Below are positions 21,875-34,389 of a stretch of DNA of 64,000 nucleotides, piece after piece. This stretch comes from Macropodus opercularis. Lineage: Eukaryota > Chordata > Actinopteri > Anabantiformes > Osphronemidae. Under the pieces are notes generated by a model, which saw only the letters and a list, made by a program, of their open reading frames with translations, ran no database searches and was not told the origin of the DNA. Numbering within the stretch: the stretch's first letter is position 1; every line of letters starts with the position of its first letter. The position numbers and the translations under genes are program-made. Where the stretch lies: positions 14,737,501 to 14,801,500 of the forward strand of contig CM061096.1 of assembly GCA_030770545.1 (NCBI GenBank), in the 5' to 3' direction.

Positions 21875-22041
21875 CTGTTGTCCACTGTGGTTTTCAGGAT
21901 GTTGATGAACTCCTGGTAGCCTGGGAACTTCGATGTAACAATGGAGAAGATGTGCCAGTCGTACTCCTCCATAATGTTGAGCATCAGCAGAGCCTCCTGT
22001 TGGATGGAGGCACCGAACTGGAAGAACGTCGACTTCACATC
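21875..22041 (-). CDS. grin2a: grin2a exon: amino-terminal domain, first exon in the window
   Basis: 167 bases encode 55 codons plus two bases. The protein begins DVKSTFFQFGASIQQ and continues through EEYDWHIFSIV and FPGYQEF to KTTVDN. This matches the clamshell amino-terminal domain of GluN2A from the residue I count as Asp139 in human. This domain controls open probability and binds allosteric ligands such as zinc. The acceptor is a pyrimidine-rich tract ending TTTTTCAG, and entry is phase 0. The donor is AG|GTGGGA, leaving phase 2. The last two bases AG plus C from the next exon make Ser, giving TTVDNS-FVGWD as in mammals. The exon ends at this point, whereas the human exon, as I recall it (c.415-1007), continues. 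The preceding exon with the signal peptide and first half of the domain was looked for up to 64000 and not found. Confidence 0.95.
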
Positions 22042-24663
22042 CTGAAAAACAGAGAGGAAGAAAAAAGAAAATACTAAAGTTTGGCATTTTCTAGGTGCAC
22101 AAAGACACAGACACACACATATACTCCACTCATATAAAATCACATACACACACATCCAAATTAATAAGCCTCTTGTGGAGGAAATATATGGATGAGAGGC
22201 TCAGAACAATTCAATTAAGCCCAAATTGGATTGGTGCAGTACAGGCAGGCTGCAGAACTCTGTGGGCTCGGTTCTGGGGCAACGAGGGCTACATTCACTC
22301 TGAGTCACTCATATCCACTCCATTAAACCCGACTCACAATCATTTGCCATTTAATTCAGCCAAACTCAGACACAGAGTTGGACGAATCAGACGAGTGCTG
22401 TTGCAGGTGAGCGAATCAGCGCTGTTCATTTTATCCAGGAGCTTGGTTTTACATGATTCATCGGGCTTTGACTGTTAAACAAAGTGAACTGAGAAACGAG
22501 CGTGAAACAAAGAGCGTCTAGCACCAGGAAAGGTGCAGACTAACAAAGTGTTGTTTTTTGTTGGCTGTATATAGCATAATTTGTTGCGGTGTGCACTATA
22601 TGCGTGTGAGTGTGGATTGGTGGACTTATGTTACTTTGAAATGTCAGAGAGTTCACACATTTATTTTGACACCACTTGTCTTTGTCACTGTAATTATGAC
22701 AGACTTGCAGGGAAAGTATGTGTGTGTGTGTGTGTCCATAGCTGCAATCTGAGACTGAGGGCTGAGAGACACCGAACAACAGGCCAAACCAAGGGATAAA
22801 AGACAGGAGAAGAAAAACAGATGTTGCCCAGGGTCACACAAGTATCACACCTGCCCTCAAACAGCACACTGTAACCACACCAACTCACAAAAACAGGAGA
22901 GCTGATGAGAGGGAGTCTCTCTTCAATCAGCACCGCTACACTTAAGCATAACCTGCCTCCAGCATCCTGAAGGCTCCGCTCGATTCAGCTACGCATCGGC
23001 TGATTGAACTGGAGTCTGCTTCACCGAGGAACCTGTGGAAATGTCAGCCAACAACTTCAGAGCCGCTCATTCACACAAGCAACTGCGTTATTGTTAATAT
23101 ACTGGTGTGTGGTAGGTTGAAAAAATAAACAATCAGTAGTAGGATAACTTACGGCATTCATTACTGACTGTGCGCTCATCGCTTTTCCCTTTGTACGAAG
23201 CCTCTCGAGTGCTTTTAATGACGTTCTATCTGTGAGCTTGAACTCGAAGCTGGAAAGCTCCTCAAAGTCTCTCGGTGGAGCAGAGTGTGTGTTCTAATAG
23301 GGCAGAGACTGCAGCAGTGCTTAAGCAAGAGGGAGGTCATCCTATAAGACGTGTCACTTTCTGTCCTTATCACTGCAGCTCCCCCTCTACTCCCACGCTT
23401 TGCAGCAGGGCACAGGAGAGTGCAGCCAGCAGAGGGCCAGAAAGGGAAGCCGGTCTACATGCACGCACGTTGCATTGACCTGCATGTAGAATGATGAAAC
23501 AGTGATTTATCGTTTGTGTCGTCTTCAGATATTAAAGTCTTTAGATCCAACACCTGCCACCTCCTCACAGAACTCCTGGCTCATCTGGCAGCTGTCATCG
23601 GTTTAGCCTAAATGCACATTTCCTTGGTTTATTTGACATCTGTGGCATAAAGGTTTGGCAGAATTTAATAGATGTATGTGATTTTTTTAGCAGTGTTTAA
23701 ACCAAGAAACATGAATGGATATGCAATTCAGCAACTGAATATGTGTTTGCTGGTTCAGGAATCCAGGCTGAGTGAAGAGCACACCGGAGGTCTTTTACTA
23801 GAGTAATTGCTCTGCTCTGGTGTCCAGCAGTGATGAATGCAGGTCAAACCACGTGTCTTTATTTTCAGTGGCTCCCATCGTGCCGAACTCAACCAGAGCC
23901 CAACTGGAATGAAGAGATTTGGTTTGGTTCATTCTGGATGTCCTTTTATAATTGTCAGAGCAGGATAACCTCAATCAAACGCTTGACCGCAGTAAAAGAA
24001 CACAGTGACAGCCAAGGCCAGAGAAATGTCCCGCTTTACTCCTGATGGAGCGAAGATAGGCAGACACTGATTTCTTAGCTCTGTCTTCATATAATATATG
24101 CTAACATTTTATGATTTTTGCATGTACCAATTTTATAAATAGAACAGGATTTATGAGTTTTAAAAACCGGAACGCATGTTGATGAAGAGCTAAATAAACT
24201 GTAAAATAAAAACAAAAACCGCAACAGCAGAGACTAGTAATGATAAAGAGTAACCAACTGAAAGCAAATAGACTTGGCAGGAAATCTTCTACAAAGACAA
24301 GAATTAGAGGCACAAAAGGAGGAGATTTGGAGGCAGGACAGATGGAGGGAAGAGAACCGAGTGGGGCAGCAGCGAGGAAACTGACGGAGTGACTAAGTGC
24401 GTATGATTGTTTCTAATTGGGACGGCTCGCAGTCCATGACATCAGAAAACAGCCAATCGAATCCTCTCATTTCACCCTTCTCAAGTGTGACATGTCTGGG
24501 CTTCATGCTCACACCTTCAGCTAGCGGCATCAACACACACACACACAGAAGCACACAGTCTGCCGTTCGCAGCTCCTCCCTTCTTGCTCTGTCTATCACG
24601 TTAACAGTCTCCTGCTCTCAAATTTCCCACTCTCTTGCGTCCACACAATCACAATGACGCAAG

Positions 24664-24682
24664 CACACACACACACACACAC
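24664..24682. repeat. CA microsatellite
   Basis: About nine CA units in the giant intron. Further CA runs occur close by at about 24533-24545 and 24799-24813. Confidence 0.85.
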
Positions 24683-27600
24683 CTGCCCTGTGGGGCAGGA
24701 CAGTGTGTCTAAGTTGAGATAGAGGGGGGTTATATATAGTAGTCTTCATATCCTCTGCCGCTGATAGCATCATGCTCTGTCTAGGCTGATGACACGCACC
24801 CACACACACACACAAACAGGTGAAGTGAGTTCTTTGTGAGGTGGACGCTGGAAAAGACAAAGCCTTAATCACACGTGTGCACGGCACACACTGCTTATAT
24901 TTGTCATATATGCATGTGTTACACTGCACATCCATAGACTGCTCCTATTGGCGGCAGGCATGCTGTTATCTGCTGGGTTTAACAGCTCTGCAGGGTCCAG
25001 TGAAGGAGAAACACACTGACATGACAAAAAAATCCTCTGTGGCTTGTTACCAAATATAGACAGACAGGAATAAAAATAGCTGCAGCACAACAAAAGGGCT
25101 CGAAGTGTCACAGACAACAAACTAAATTTCAAGCAAGCAGCAAACACAAAACAACAAACAGAAGAAAATACCTCAAGCCCTCGATCTAGTGACATCACAC
25201 ACCGTGTCCCATCGTTATGTTGTAAATATGAAAACACTGATGATCATTTAACTGTAATCAGCAGGATGAACTGATGTTATTGCACAGGTAGAAACACAGA
25301 CTAACAGAGCAGTGTGGCTCTGTCCATGGTGCTGAAGACTCTAATTTAATGACTCAGGCCAAGAAAAGTTGAGGCTCAAACCTCAACTTGACAATAGAGG
25401 CACAGAACCTTTACGTACTGAAGCGATTCAGGTTGAGTCATAAGAACTTCGACAGAGCCAAATCGCACTCTTGTGATACGGGCAGATACACATTCTGTTG
25501 TTCTAGCTTGCAGCACACAAACACATGCCTCCTCACAATCACACTAAAAGCATTTGTGCCTTTTACTTCCACCACATTATGCGAGTTTACTCCACTCCTC
25601 TACAAATGGATCTGACAGAGTCTTATGAGACTGTGGAAGCTTATTCAGTCTTTACTAGATTACAGTGTTTTAAAACAATAAGCAGGTCTTGTGGCAGAGC
25701 TGAGCTTGTGTGTGTTCTTTAACAGTGTGCTGCTGGAGAACGGCTGTTAAAAAGCTTGTTGGTATGAATAGAAATCAAATGTGCTTTGTTTGTGTTGGGT
25801 GATTATTAGGAAACTGTGGCCTTCAGCTGCAGTGAAGAACACACACGCAGATTGTTAAACGAGGCCGTATGCGGTGCCACAGAATAATCATTTTTGGCAT
25901 GAACGCAGTACATGTTAGATAGCAGACACAGAGGGAGGAAGAGGCCTATTCAAAGTTTATCAAACAGGAACAGGGCCTGTTTGTGTGTGAGTGTGTGTCT
26001 GTGTGTTACTGCTGTGGTTCCTCTGTCAGGACTTTTTAACAAGCAGTCGAGCCCCCACGGGGAAATACTGACAAAATAACATCATCCCTCTCTCTCTGTG
26101 TCTCTATCTTTGTCGCACTGTTTACTCTGTTCTCCCATTCACTCTCTTTTCTAATAGGTCCAATATCTTCCTCCCTGTCTTACTGCTTTTCCGTTAACTC
26201 TCTGTCCAGAGGCTCTGGCTTTTCTCGCCTCCCTCCCTCCGTCGTGCCCTCTCCCTCACACTCCTCGTTTCTCATAATAAGGCCAGAATTCTGCTACATT
26301 CCTTCAGGACCTAATCCTGAGCCCAAGCCTAATAGTGATAAGTGGCAGGAACAGGAATCACATCAACTACAATTGAGCAATAGAATATGGCTTAAAATGC
26401 ATCAATATAATATAATCATCTTATTTTGTGTTTTAGTTATAAGTTAGACATTTTAACATGCAGGTAGAGACACAGCTACAAACAAGACAACAAAAACAAA
26501 TAAGAGGGAAAGAAGAAGAAGATGTATTTGTCATTATATTTATTTCAACCCAACTGTTCTGAGTAATCTGATTACTGCTCGTTTTCAACAATGCCCTGCC
26601 CGTTATTTATCACTCATTATAGCTAGTGATGGACTAACATTGTGCATTTCACACCTGTCACATTCACAGAAATTGTTGGTATCATTATTACAGCCCGACT
26701 GTGATGACAGGGTTATTATGAAAATTGCCACCACTGTCAATACTGCCATTACAACCGTCATTAAATTTCTCTGAATGTTCTACCTTCTAATTTTCATGCC
26801 CTAGTCCCTTTTCCTGTTCTTTCTTCCTTGTTTCACCTCCAGCAATTATCACTTTTCCTAGTGTCCTTCTCTGTCCTACTTCACGTCACACACACAGGTT
26901 GTTGACTGAACACAAAACAACCTAATGGATGAGGCTGATTCTCAATAATGCTTTGGTCAAATTTCAGCAAGAAACCTCTTGCAGGTGTGAAAGACCAAAA
27001 GCACCCAGACTAGAATTTATGCAGCTGTATCCATCCCGTCCTAAGGCTGACGTGATGTGAGGGACCAGGACCGAATCACGGTTCTCTTTATTTGCTTTCT
27101 GGACCAACATCAGAGTATCGTCACTGACGCTTCTGCAAAGCTCTGCAATGAGAAGCTGAGTTTGATCTTTCAGCAGGCAGTGAACAAGGAAGGAGGATGA
27201 AAGACAATAAATGAAGTAAAACGTGAGGACAATTCGGTGGTAATTAGCTGAGGCATGACAACACCTCTGTAAATATTTTGATGTTGAACAAAAGCTCCTC
27301 CAGTAGAAGTTGAGCTGGCATTTGGTTTTCACACAAATGTCACTGGAAGCTGAATGTAATTATCTTTACTTGATTTACGGGCCATGGTGTCTTATTAAAA
27401 ACATTCGTGTGCATTTAAGTTGCTTTTAAAGCTGGTCCCCTTCATCACAGCTGTCACATTATCGCAATAACTGAGGAAATTGTGCACAGTGTGGCTCACT
27501 TCAGTAGTTTTTGCTTAGATGGTGAGCGGGTATTGCTAATTCAGGAGTAAGTCATTTGAAGTCATCCAGCAGTAGCTGCTGTTTAGCAAGCAGGCTGACA

Positions 27601-30600
27601 GGGTCGTCTGGTCACAAAGGCCCTGGGGCCTCGAGTTTTTGAACTACAAGTAGTTAACAAGCTGTTACTACTTACAACTATTTCCTGCTCAGCATCTACA
27701 AGGATTTGAGCCCAAACACTATTATAATGTGTTTTATACAATTTAATTGCATGCGTTTTATTCACTACACATTTGAATAGAGTTTATAATATTCTCATTG
27801 TAAATACCTGTGAATGATGTCATTTTGTCTTCTGAGTTTCATTTGATACACTCGGTATGTAGCCAGAAGGTGCAGTGAGGCGCATTGGCCCCTCCACCCC
27901 ATCGTATTACCCCGTGCTCATAGTACAACATGCTGTACAGCTGGGTTGGGCCAAATCAATTCTGCCTAATGTGCTGAGTTTCTCCCACCGAGATGCATCG
28001 GTCAGTTGTTATGGTCACCACTAACTACGCCGCCAGTGATTCATCACCACCGCCTCTGACAGACAACCACTGACACTGAGAGACCTACTTTGAAAAGGAC
28101 AAAAGTAAGCGAGTGGGCAGGAAGACAGATGAGGAGAAGGCAAGGAGCAGAGTCGGGGAACAAAAGACGCAAAGCGGGGGGTGATGAGGTGAGAGCAGAA
28201 GGGAGGAGTAAATGTACGACTGCATTGGAAGAATATCCGAAGGCCTATGTGCTGCTTGTGTCACTAAGTGTTTAGCCTGGTTTAGCAAAAAGTCTGTTAT
28301 CAGGAGGAAACAGCGCACAGGCCCTGAACGCTTTTAAAAAGCCCACCAACACCTCTTAGACGCTCAGTAAGCTACATGTCATTTATTCAATGCACACGAT
28401 GCAACTGTTGCTCTTGCATAGTCTTTCCTTTGCATTACCAAGTGTAATATAGGTGCTATGCCCCACACTCCATCATCATCCCTAAGCTTTCCCATTTGCA
28501 TTTGATTGGCTGCCAGCAACGCCTGCAGAGCAATTGGCCGTATTTCATTGACCCAGCAGACGGACAGCACCCCTGGGAAGAGTCCATCAGGCGATATCTG
28601 CGAACAGCACGCACAGGCGCACCAAGCCTCACGCTCGCACACAGGAGGGGAACTCCATAATGCCTAATGTACCTTTGGCTCTCACAGATGGGTCACTTAC
28701 ATTTCTAGGCACAAGAGAGATGACGAGACAGAGATGGGAGGAAAAAATGTGGTGTGGAAAAGATCGGAGGGTCGGGACAAGCAGGAAAGGTGCAAATCGG
28801 AAAGGAGGAAAGTGGCAGAATCAAGAAGAGACAGCAGCAAAACTACAAAGTGTGAAAGACAATTATCAAAAGGAAGAGAGAAGATAAAAATATGTGGTTT
28901 AATCTGTCCGTGTATCGTCTGAGACCAACTATCATCCATAACTTTCATGATGTCAGCTGGCCTTTATCAGGATCAGGCTGATGCAGCACATTAAACGAGT
29001 ATCAGAGCACATGGTTGACAGAACGCGCTGCGTAATCAGACTAGAGAATCAGTCATTTCACACATTCAGCAAATCCTGCTTTTAGCGTTTAGTTTAGTTT
29101 TTTATTTTTGTAAACTGGTGTAAAAATGTCTGGTAACTGAAATCAATGTGTTACACATTTAAACGTGACAAGCTGACAAAGGCTGAACTAGTGGAGATGT
29201 TTTAGCAGTTCTGTGATTTTGCGTTGACTATTTGAAGGCGCTCATGCCTTAATTTAGATGTACAGTATTCACGTGAAGAGGCTTTAGTTCTTCCTGGATA
29301 ACTAGAGAACAACACGCCATGAGTCATCTATGACGCTGGTCAGACGCTGACAAACATCTGTGAGGATCGCGGTCGTCCTCCTGTGGCCTTGCTGCGGTGT
29401 CTCGTATGAGGAGCGCGAACAGTAACGCTATCTGACTGGAGTCATGAGGAGAGAGTAGCATCTGTGGATCACTGCTCACACAAGAAACGGGAAGAGACTC
29501 AACTGGGTCACAAGCACATTTGGACAGCGAGGTTTGAAGCACCACGGCTGTTCGGAAGCTAAATGTTTTGTGAGATGTGTGATTGTGCAGTGATTGGCTG
29601 TCTTTTAAGTTGCCCAAAAACAACTGAGCCTTTGAAAGACAAATTAAGGTGAGCTGAGCAGAGGAAACGAGAGGGGAGGAGAGGAGGAGAGAGGGGAGGA
29701 AGCTGCTGACCCACTTTGTAGCTCACAAAGTTTCAAATCCTCTTTAAAGAGTGAGCGAGTTGTGGCCAGGAATTTGGCGAGACACAGACACTCACCCAAA
29801 TAATCCACACTCATGACCCCAGACACCGTGAATAATGTAGCAAGAGCTGCTTTTATTTAACACCACATTAGTTCTTTACATCATCTAAGAACTTCTGTAC
29901 ATACTGTAGCAACACAAACACACGGGCTAGTGCTCGATACGCTTTGTTAGCTTTCTCATTTGACGTGGTCTATTTTAGTCCTGCAAAACCCTCTTCCTCA
30001 TTCCTCCTTTCTCTGATCCTCCTTCCATTGTCTCGCTCTTTCATCCCGGCTTCTTTTTCTCCATCTAGTTCTCACTACACCTCGGTTTGTTTATTGTTTT
30101 TTTCATTCTCACTCCTTTCCTTCAGCGTTTTGTCAGTGATAAGATCAGCGTGCGATTGGCTGGGTCCAGATGAGCGATAAGGCTGTGATGTGTTTAGGGA
30201 GCGTTTGTCTCCTGTGCGGACTGCAGTGATATTAACGGGAACACACACACACAGTAACACAAAAGATTGAAGAAGAAGAAAGAATGAAAAAGAAGAGATA
30301 AAGTGAGAAATAGAAACAGTTGCCTTAATATATTCACATATTTATAAACACATCAACCAAAGAGCAAATATTTCTCTCTATCACATTATGTTGCTTGTTC
30401 AATGTTTGCTTCACTGTACAATCTGAGCATAAGGAGCTTGTTGCATGTGTGATCGTCTCTCTGTAGAAGCTAAAGAAAGATTTCGAACTTTTGCATGTTC
30501 CTGGATACTTAAGAGACTTAACATTTACTAACATCTTGAAAAATGTCATCATTTGTGGGAACACACAGAGCAAAGGAAAGAGTCCCCGGCCTCGCGTGGA

Positions 30601-33485
30601 GCCCTACTGTGATGGAATCCCAACTGGGATCTGAGTCAACTCAGCTCTGAGTCAGAGGTACCCACCCAGAGCTTAGGGCCTTCAATTAAACTTGCATGTT
30701 CAGCTGTGTTAACAGCACAGTTAGCAGGATTATGATTGAGCTTTCTTATGTATATGCTTTTAAAAGGCGGCCGTTTATCACGTTAAGAGGGTCCGTCTAC
30801 AGAATGGAATGATCTCACGCTTGTCTGTGTCTGTGACGCTGTTCATAAAGCCAGAGAGTTTATGACCTTTTCCCATCTCAGCCGTCCAGGACATACAGCT
30901 GAGAAAGGGACATTAGCTTGGTGTGTAGGATGATAGACAGTGCTGAATAATTGAAAAGACACTAATTCAACACCTTGCAGTGACAGACTGACAGTTGTAG
31001 ATACTTCTAAAGTGTCCCAGAGGAAGACAGAAGGAACCTACAGCACACACTCCAGAAGTTGGCGTAAAACGCTCGACAGATGAATCAGGGAGACAAACTA
31101 CTAGCTACAGTATGCTGACGTTGAATGTTAACCATAGTTACACAACCACTAATTGATTCCTGGTCTCTGTCTTTCTCCTTTCCCTGCCCTCCTCTTCCAG
31201 TCTTTATCCTATTACAGCATCCTCAGATGCAGACACAATGAAAACTGGCAGGATACATTACTTAGCACTGCTCTCCTCCCACTCTCTGCTTCTCCTGTCC
31301 TGGCTTCCCTTCTCTTCACTCATGCTTTCAACAATGAATACATTTTTTCATCATTTTTGTTTCTACTCTTTCTTCGAGTTTCCTTGTTTTTGTCTCCCTC
31401 CAGTTTTTCCAGGGTTAGTTTTCTGAACTTTTACTTGCTTTGTGTTCTCTGTCACTACCTGTTAAATCATGTGTTAACTAACTAACTAACTAACTTGGGC
31501 AAATATTAAAATGCTAATAGGTGTTGCATTCAAAACAGAAGCTGTATTTGAGGTGTATTTGTTACATTGGAGCTCCTGACTGATGCTCCCAGCTGGTTTG
31601 ACTCTCACTATCTGTCCATCAGGCTCTTTAGGTGGCTTGGCGAGGAACCAGAGCACTCCCTGCTGACGGAAGGCCTCTGAACAGAGCGCTGCATGGCAGT
31701 GAGCGTCGACCGACTGGATTGCACCCAGAGAGGAAGAGAGCTGATCGCTTTATCTGTCTGTCCTGTATCCTATTAGACTATCACTTTTCATCACACCCTC
31801 CATTAAAAGGATAGGAACAGCTTTTGCTAAGCTGCAACCTCTTTTTACCTCAGCTCTCTTCAATCCCTTCCCTCCGTAACCCTTCAGTGTTCAGCTCTCC
31901 TCACTGGCAGTCAAAAAAGTATGATGATTGCTTTAAGGTGGCAGTAAATCTGACTGCGTCTTACTGGCTAATTGATTGTTTAATCACAGGCATCTTCTTT
32001 AGGATCAAAGCTCTCTAAAAGGTGAGTAAAGTGAGTGACGACCTTCTTTGTGACTGGAGACGCTGCCAGATGCAGACTCTGGTCTAGTTAAATTACAGGG
32101 CAGTGAACACATCTTCCGTGTCTACGTTATGTTTACACCAACCTCCTACCTTGACCTCTTCCTCAAGAGGTTTGCTTCTTGAAGGCAGCCAATATAATTC
32201 ACATGGCCACCAAAGGTCAGGTGCCTGTAAACGTGTCACCGTGTCCACGGAGGCCCAGTGGTACCATTTTTCTAGGGGGGACATAGTTTTAGCATTCGCT
32301 GCTCTGCCATCACCTCATTTCTTTGTTCCACTTTCTTTCCAAAGCAGCAACTGCTGGCTGGAGAACTGCTGAAGCAGCACTGGGCAGAAAGGTGGGGAGT
32401 GTGACAGAGGAGCTGCCGCCCCCCCACAAACACACCTTTAAACTATTTGTATTTATTACGGGGGAGTGTACAGGACGTGCTTGATTGACACCATCATGTC
32501 TTCTCTCCACAAGCCCATTCGCCCTAATCACCTTCCTATTAAGCAGCTTTGCATCTGTTCAGCTACAACTGAAATGTGTTCAACATACTGTGAGAGGATG
32601 GAAGATACCGAAGCAGCTTTAGCGCTAAACTGTCCTCACATCTCTCCAATATCTGCGGTTTCGTGTGCGACCCTCGTTTCAACCCCCCTCAGCTTCTGTT
32701 GTTCCTCCAACCATTGTCTGTGGACTGGAACCATTAATAACATTACGACGACACAACAGAGCAGCAAAGCTCATCTTGGGCAGTAGTACAGCACTATATT
32801 ATACTTTAACTGCAATAGCAGGTACTTTTATTTATTGTACCAACGCTCTGGAGTGAGAATGTGTCCTTTTAGTGATGATTTATTCTGAACAGCAAAATCC
32901 TTGTGAACTGATTCGACAAAATAAATTGTTTTACAGGTGACTATCAATACTTTTTATTTACCAAATGTTCGTTTTTACCTGCAGGATTTACCACCATGCA
33001 GTTCGTTCATATTCTGCTCCTTCTACTGCAGTTCAGTCTCTCCCTCTGTGAGCATGCGTGTGTTGTCAGGTTCACCAGAGGCTCAAAGGCAATCGATATG
33101 TATTTGGGCAACAGCTCAACATAATTATAGGGGGATACTGAGAATCACCCTGGCTGGACACTGTGTGTGTCTCTGAGGCCGAGTACGTCCTACCTGCCAA
33201 TAGTCAATCTCTTCCCTGCAGCCACCAGCCCTTCAATCTCTCTCGCCCTCTGCCCATCTCCATCCCCATCGCAGCGAGGGCTCAGTACTTAATAAAAAAC
33301 TATGTATGGCTGCAGCCCTTCGTTTCTGATGGGACACATCACTAGCGCACACACACACAACCGCAGCCTGTTACGGGACTTGTAAATTTTAATGTGAAAC
33401 ACGCTGTATAAGTGTCGTTTACAGCCTTTCTCCTACTCTCTATTTATATTTCATTTTTATTGCTGTACGATTCTTTATTTAACAG

Positions 33486-33654
33486 GGACAAGACACAATA
33501 CAAAGATATCGTCCGATGTTATTTCCCGTTTGCGCGCCCCGGGTGGAGGCCGGCAGCGGTGCGCACCATTCGCATGTTGGTGAAAGCTGACATCTACCAC
33601 ACGCGCGTCAAGCCTTTCAATCATACTGAGAATGAACTTACATCTTTTGAAGGA
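33486..33654 (+). other. Exon-like open segment on the plus strand, unrecognised
   Basis: A TTTATTTAACAG acceptor-like sequence precedes it and a consensus donor GTAAGT follows at 33655-33660. The 169 bases between are open in one frame, with KTQYKDIVRCYFPFARPGW and later KADIYHTRVKPFNHTENE. It is GC-rich in the middle with many CpGs. I do not recognise the protein, and it is on the strand opposite to grin2a. It may be an exon of an unknown transcript, part of an old repeat or chance. Confidence 0.15.
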
Positions 33655-34085
33655 GTAAGTACAGTGTAAAGCTCACCACCCCACAGAAGTCTGACAAACG
33701 CACTCGCAGCAGCAGCATCGGGGCAGTGTGTGTGCGACGGAGTGGGATTTTGATGACAGTTACATCTGTATTTGGCAAACAAGCCCTCAGGCATGTACTG
33801 CAGCAGCCATGAGAGAACGTCACAGGCAGGATCATTTGCTTCTGAGGGTGTAGGAGTTGTAACATACAGTCAAACAGCTGGCTCACAACTCACAGGTGAG
33901 ACCGTTTTCTTTTAATTTGAAAGGTAAAGCTTTAACAAAGGTTTGAATGTTCTGTGCAGTAAATGCACATTCATGCAGATACAGTCACACCTGAACCCCG
34001 CTAACATTCTTTGAAGCATAATTACATTAAAGCACCAAGACCTATTGTACTGAGACAGCAGGCAGTTCTGAGTCCCTGGACACGG

Positions 34086-34086
<1 letters not shown>

Positions 34087-34123
<37 letters not shown>
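34087..34123. repeat. CA microsatellite, 37 bases
   Basis: About 18 uninterrupted CA units. A TG run of the same length lies 228 bases further on (34351-34386), so the two are reverse complements on the same strand. Confidence 0.97.
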
Positions 34124-34126
<3 letters not shown>

Positions 34127-34349
34127 TGATGAAGCTCCTTTTTTCATGTGTTTGCTTCTGTGTGAAAATATGTGTGTGTGTGTATTTATGTGTCTGTGTG
34201 TGTGTGGCACAACAAGGGAGGAAGCTTAGCAAATCACACTGCTCTGCTTGTAAAGCCTCATGGGGAAACAATCACTTGATACTTCAGGAAGTCTTTCAGA
34301 AGCAGACACACCAGGGACCCAGGTGTGTACATTTATACTATACATATAG

Positions 34350-34350
<1 letters not shown>

Positions 34351-34386
<36 letters not shown>
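34351..34386. repeat. TG microsatellite, 36 bases
   Basis: 18 uninterrupted TG units. Shorter TG runs lie between it and the CA run at 34087 (about 34170-34207). Confidence 0.97.

Positions 34387-34389
<3 letters not shown>

Larger units (their letters stand above)
1827..22041 (-). other. grin2a: grin2a gene, internal part (eight exons, both ends outside the window)
   Basis: The eight spliced segments encode a continuous 532-codon stretch of an NMDA-type glutamate receptor GluN2 subunit. GluN2 binds glutamate and assembles with two GluN1 subunits into a Ca2+-permeable cation channel in the postsynaptic membrane. The 2A assignment rests on remembered paralogue differences: EEFVDQVTGLSD after M3 (2B has EEYVDQVSGLSD), PHGPSFT before the pore (2B has PGGPSFT), and MMNVTWDG followed by SFTE in the amino-terminal domain. 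The pore also has VPVQNPKGTTSK, which excludes 2C and 2D, which carry ENPRGTTSK. Every junction has GT/AG borders and matching phase, and no in-frame stop occurs, so the gene looks functional. The total from exon 3 to exon 8 as listed (885 bases after the 115-base exon) equals the human length as I recall it. Signal peptide, first half of the amino-terminal domain, S2, M4 and the C-terminal tail are outside the window. The fish paralogue (a or b) cannot be settled here. Confidence 0.96.

Noticed and set aside
31474..31494. CTAA tetranucleotide run.
   Set aside because: Only about five units; an ordinary short simple repeat.
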